From Lachnospiraceae bacterium (GTDB lineage: Bacteria; Bacillota; Clostridia; Lachnospirales; Lachnospiraceae), in assembly GCA_009774245.1 (NCBI GenBank), contig VSNM01000004.1, forward strand, positions 62,001 through 126,000: 64,000 bases of DNA. Reading direction: 5' to 3'. Of this stretch, positions 62,402 through 64,000 are shown in pieces. The notes beneath the pieces are model-generated. The model ran no database searches, was not told the origin of the DNA, and saw only the letters and a list, made by a program, of their open reading frames with translations. Each line of letters starts with the position of its first letter. Position 1 is the stretch's first letter. A program made the translations under genes and the position numbers.

Positions 62402-63412
62402 CTAATCCAAAACAGTATTCAGATACGTTTTTACGTTTGACATATTCTCCATACTGATGTTATATATTTGACAAATGCGGCTATAGTACGCGAAAATTCT
62501 ATCCGCCGCCGTGGCCGTGTGACGCATCCCCGCTGCTACTTCTATATAAGATTCTTCCCGATGGCAGATCTCTTCCAGCGCTTTGGTGCAATAGATATCA
62601 AAATAATATCTTTTTACTGCGTTTAATATCGTCTGCTCCCGCTCCTCAAACACTGACGGTTCTTCCACTCCCGGTAGCGGTGCTGTCCCAAACTGTGCGA
62701 AAACATCATAGACAACCGGATAGACCAAGCCCTGTACCCCTACCTGACATTCATCAGCAAACAGGGCCTCCCCCAGCAGCGTCTTGCTCCAACCCTGTGC
62801 GAAATACAATAATTTCTGCAGTGCTATATGAGTGAGGGGCGCATCTTCCGAAGACTGCGACAAAAACCAGTTTACCACACTGAATATTTTTCCATGTTGT
62901 TCTCCTACCTTGTTGATTTCACCTTGACAAGCTGCCTGCGCCTTTTTAAAGAGTTTTTCATCTTCTTTCCCCGACCGCCCGTCATGGAAATTCTGCAATA
63001 ACAGCTGGAATATATAAGGGTTTTTCAATTCTTTGAGTCTGCTGCTATTTGCGGCATTTGGCGTGTAATTCCCACTGATATATCTTGTGAGCGTTATTTC
63101 GCCCCATCCCATCAGCCTGCTTAGATACTTCCGGCTCACATTGTATCGCTCCAAAATTTCCAGGATTTCGTCGCGCGTAATAATTCCACACTGCTGCCGT
63201 ATCTTTTCATTCGCCTTCTGCGCAATCTCCTGCTCGAGTTCTTCATCATAGATTGGAGCGCCACACACCTTGCAAAACGGAACTGTGACAGTCAGCTCAA
63301 AATGATATCCATCCCCTTTATACTCCCTTATTGTATCCCTCAATTCATATGTACCTTTTGCGCCGCATACAAGGCACAGCATTTCCTTTTTGTCTTTTGG
63401 GTAATTTGCCAT
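62402..63412 (-). CDS. Zinc-finger/HTH protein with Panacea (SocA-like, DUF4065) domain
   Basis: A 336-residue protein. The N-terminal zinc module (MLCLVCGAKG, then VPFCKVCGAPIYDEELE) and HTH (EILERYNVSRKYLSRLMGWGEITLTRYISG) are of the MqsA antitoxin type. The C-terminal Panacea domain (about 190-300) carries LTHIALQKLLYFAQGWSKTLLG and VVYDVF. Panacea proteins act as antitoxins or proteolytic adaptors. AAGGAGG lies 5 nt before the ATG at 63412. Palindromic operators flank its promoter, so it probably represses itself. No classic toxin is adjacent on the same strand. Confidence 0.78.
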   Translation of the reverse strand: MANYPKDKKEMLCLVCGAKGTYELRDTIREYKGDGYHFELTVTVPFCKVCGAPIYDEELEQEIAQKANEKIRQQCGIITRDEILEILERYNVSRKYLSRLMGWGEITLTRYISGNYTPNAANSSRLKELKNPYIFQLLLQNFHDGRSGKEDEKLFKKAQAACQGEINKVGEQHGKIFSVVNWFLSQSSEDAPLTHIALQKLLYFAQGWSKTLLGEALFADECQVGVQGLVYPVVYDVFAQFGTAPLPGVEEPSVFEEREQTILNAVKRYYFDIYCTKALEEICHREESYIEVAAGMRHTATAADRIFAYYSRICQIYNISMENMSNVKTYLNTVLD

Positions 63413-63457
63413 ATCTCGCCTCCTTGCTTGTATATACCTTACCATCGGCGCCAATTG

Positions 63458-63524
63458 GTATCATTGATACTTTCATTGTAGCATGATTTTAAGTATTGTC
63501 AACCGCTTTTGGTATCATTGATAT
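63458..63524 (-). promoter_or_regulatory. Promoter with two GTATCATTGATAC operators
   Basis: On the minus strand TTGACA (63502-63497) and TACAAT (63480-63475) are spaced 16 nt. A perfect palindrome GTATCATTGATAC lies just downstream of the -10 (63458-63470) and a second copy with one change (GTATCATTGATAT) lies just upstream of the -35 (63512-63524). Two sites bracketing the promoter indicate repression, most likely by the Panacea/HTH protein itself. Confidence 0.75.
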
Positions 63525-63605
63525 TCTATTTAATATTTTAATCAGCATTTTATTCCTCGTTTTAAATCCAATCTATGCCGAATAGATTCCATCTGGCATA
63601 ACTAA

Positions 63606-63650
63606 AAAGACCATTTTCTCTCTAGCTGAGCCAGTTCATGAATGGTCTTT
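63606..63650. terminator. Hairpin with A- and T-runs (bidirectional terminator)
   Basis: AAAGACCATT pairs with AATGGTCTTT around a 25-nt loop, with A residues on the left and TTT on the right. It could stop transcription from either side; it separates the Panacea promoter from the remnant upstream. Confidence 0.5.
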
Positions 63651-63741
63651 TACAGATTTTCAGCTTTTTTATATACTTCCCTGTAGTCAGTTTGTCTTTT
63701 TCCAACAACATTCCAGATATTCAATGAGATCAGCGTTAACG

Positions 63742-63873
63742 TTAACAGCCTCCCAATCGAGAGGCATATGAATCCGTAATCCACATAATATTCTTCTTTG
63801 TAGTCTTATCTTGCAAAAGTATTTTTAGTGTCGTCTGCACTGGATAGGAATCCATTTGAATAAAATCTGCCAA
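63742..63873 (-). pseudogene. Remnant resembling the start of a DNA methyltransferase gene
   Basis: About 43 codons from a TTG at 63873 (GAGG upstream) read FIQMDSYPVQTTLKILLQDK and then KKNIMWITDSYA, like the opening of some restriction-modification methyltransferases (an LLQDKTT-K-NI-W-TD motif), then stop. A second frame (63762 downward, MPLDWEAVNVNADL..) continues briefly, showing a frameshift. The surrounding 63525-64000 holds no intact gene. Confidence 0.35.
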
Positions 63874-64000
63874 TTACTATTTACCTCACCATTTTCTTTC
63901 TTAACGCAATATATTTTTGAAAGCAAGCCTTAATCGCAAACATTTATCCCAACTTTGCTCAACACTCACTTCTGGTAAAACCTTACTTACATTTTTCCAG

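Overview
The window looks like the chromosome of a motile, spore-forming, low-to-mid GC Firmicute, most likely a Lachnospiraceae (Clostridium cluster XIVa) member. The grounds are the mbl-flhO-flhP order of flagellar rod genes, dipicolinate synthase (spoVFA/spoVFB), a PucR/CdaR-type regulator ahead of ftsE-ftsX, bactofilin, strong AGGAGG ribosome binding sites, and candidate sigma-28 and sigma-K promoters. No rRNA, tRNA, CRISPR array, intact transposase or integrase was found.

Layout. 1-3788 (minus): a shape and motility block with a degenerate M23 protein, bactofilin, Mbl, and two FlgG-family rod proteins. 4007-7020: an ABC exporter, a PqqD-like protein and the C-terminal stump of a radical SAM/SPASM maturase, which looks like a decayed peptide-maturation locus ending at a 26-bp perfect palindrome. 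7151-10969: a small exported-peptide candidate, two HTH-TPR regulators and a chemoreceptor broken by two in-frame stops. 11129-16063: uvrA and uvrB with palindromic operators. 17035-21581: a Ser/Thr kinase with two zinc-ribbon membrane proteins and a divergent HTH regulator. 21595-24533: an acyltransferase, an XRE regulator and small membrane proteins. 24747-25981: a Thg1-like polymerase with a small P-loop kinase (an RNA-repair-like pair). 26112-29111: an AAA/DUF4143 ATPase and a MATE transporter. 29222-31930: a degraded accessory strip with bacteriocin-like and Cys-rich remnants and a mobile repeat. 31910-36969: a signalling operon with a chemoreceptor, an FMN-binding lipoprotein and an unusual S51 peptidase-GGDEF-EAL fusion.

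37080-43008 is an accessory run on the minus strand: a Type IIG-like restriction-methylation enzyme, a small acidic protein, a retropepsin-like protease, an ATP-grasp ligase, an AraC regulator carrying a 15-bp repeat insertion, and a YunG-like protein. 43133-48052 holds a beta-mannosidase behind a heavily decayed LacI-sensor diguanylate cyclase. 48128-53526 is a cell-wall division operon (PucR regulator, FtsE, FtsX, EnvC-like hydrolase, Ctp protease). 53726-57196 has a sigma-28-type YjfB gene, CvfB, a MATE transporter and a CPBP protease. 57445-60880 is a probable mother-cell sporulation operon, spoVFA-spoVFB-asnB. 61078-64000 has three small genes of unknown function facing a Panacea-domain antitoxin-like regulator with twin operators, and an R-M gene remnant.

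The main themes are motility and second-messenger signalling (several parts decaying), sporulation, and scattered accessory islands. The best candidates for something undescribed are the small protein/retropepsin/ATP-grasp cassette, the S51-EAL fusion, the kinase/zinc-ribbon module, the three-gene operon facing the Panacea gene, and two families of short structured repeats. All functional calls come from reading motifs in the sequence; no database search was possible.
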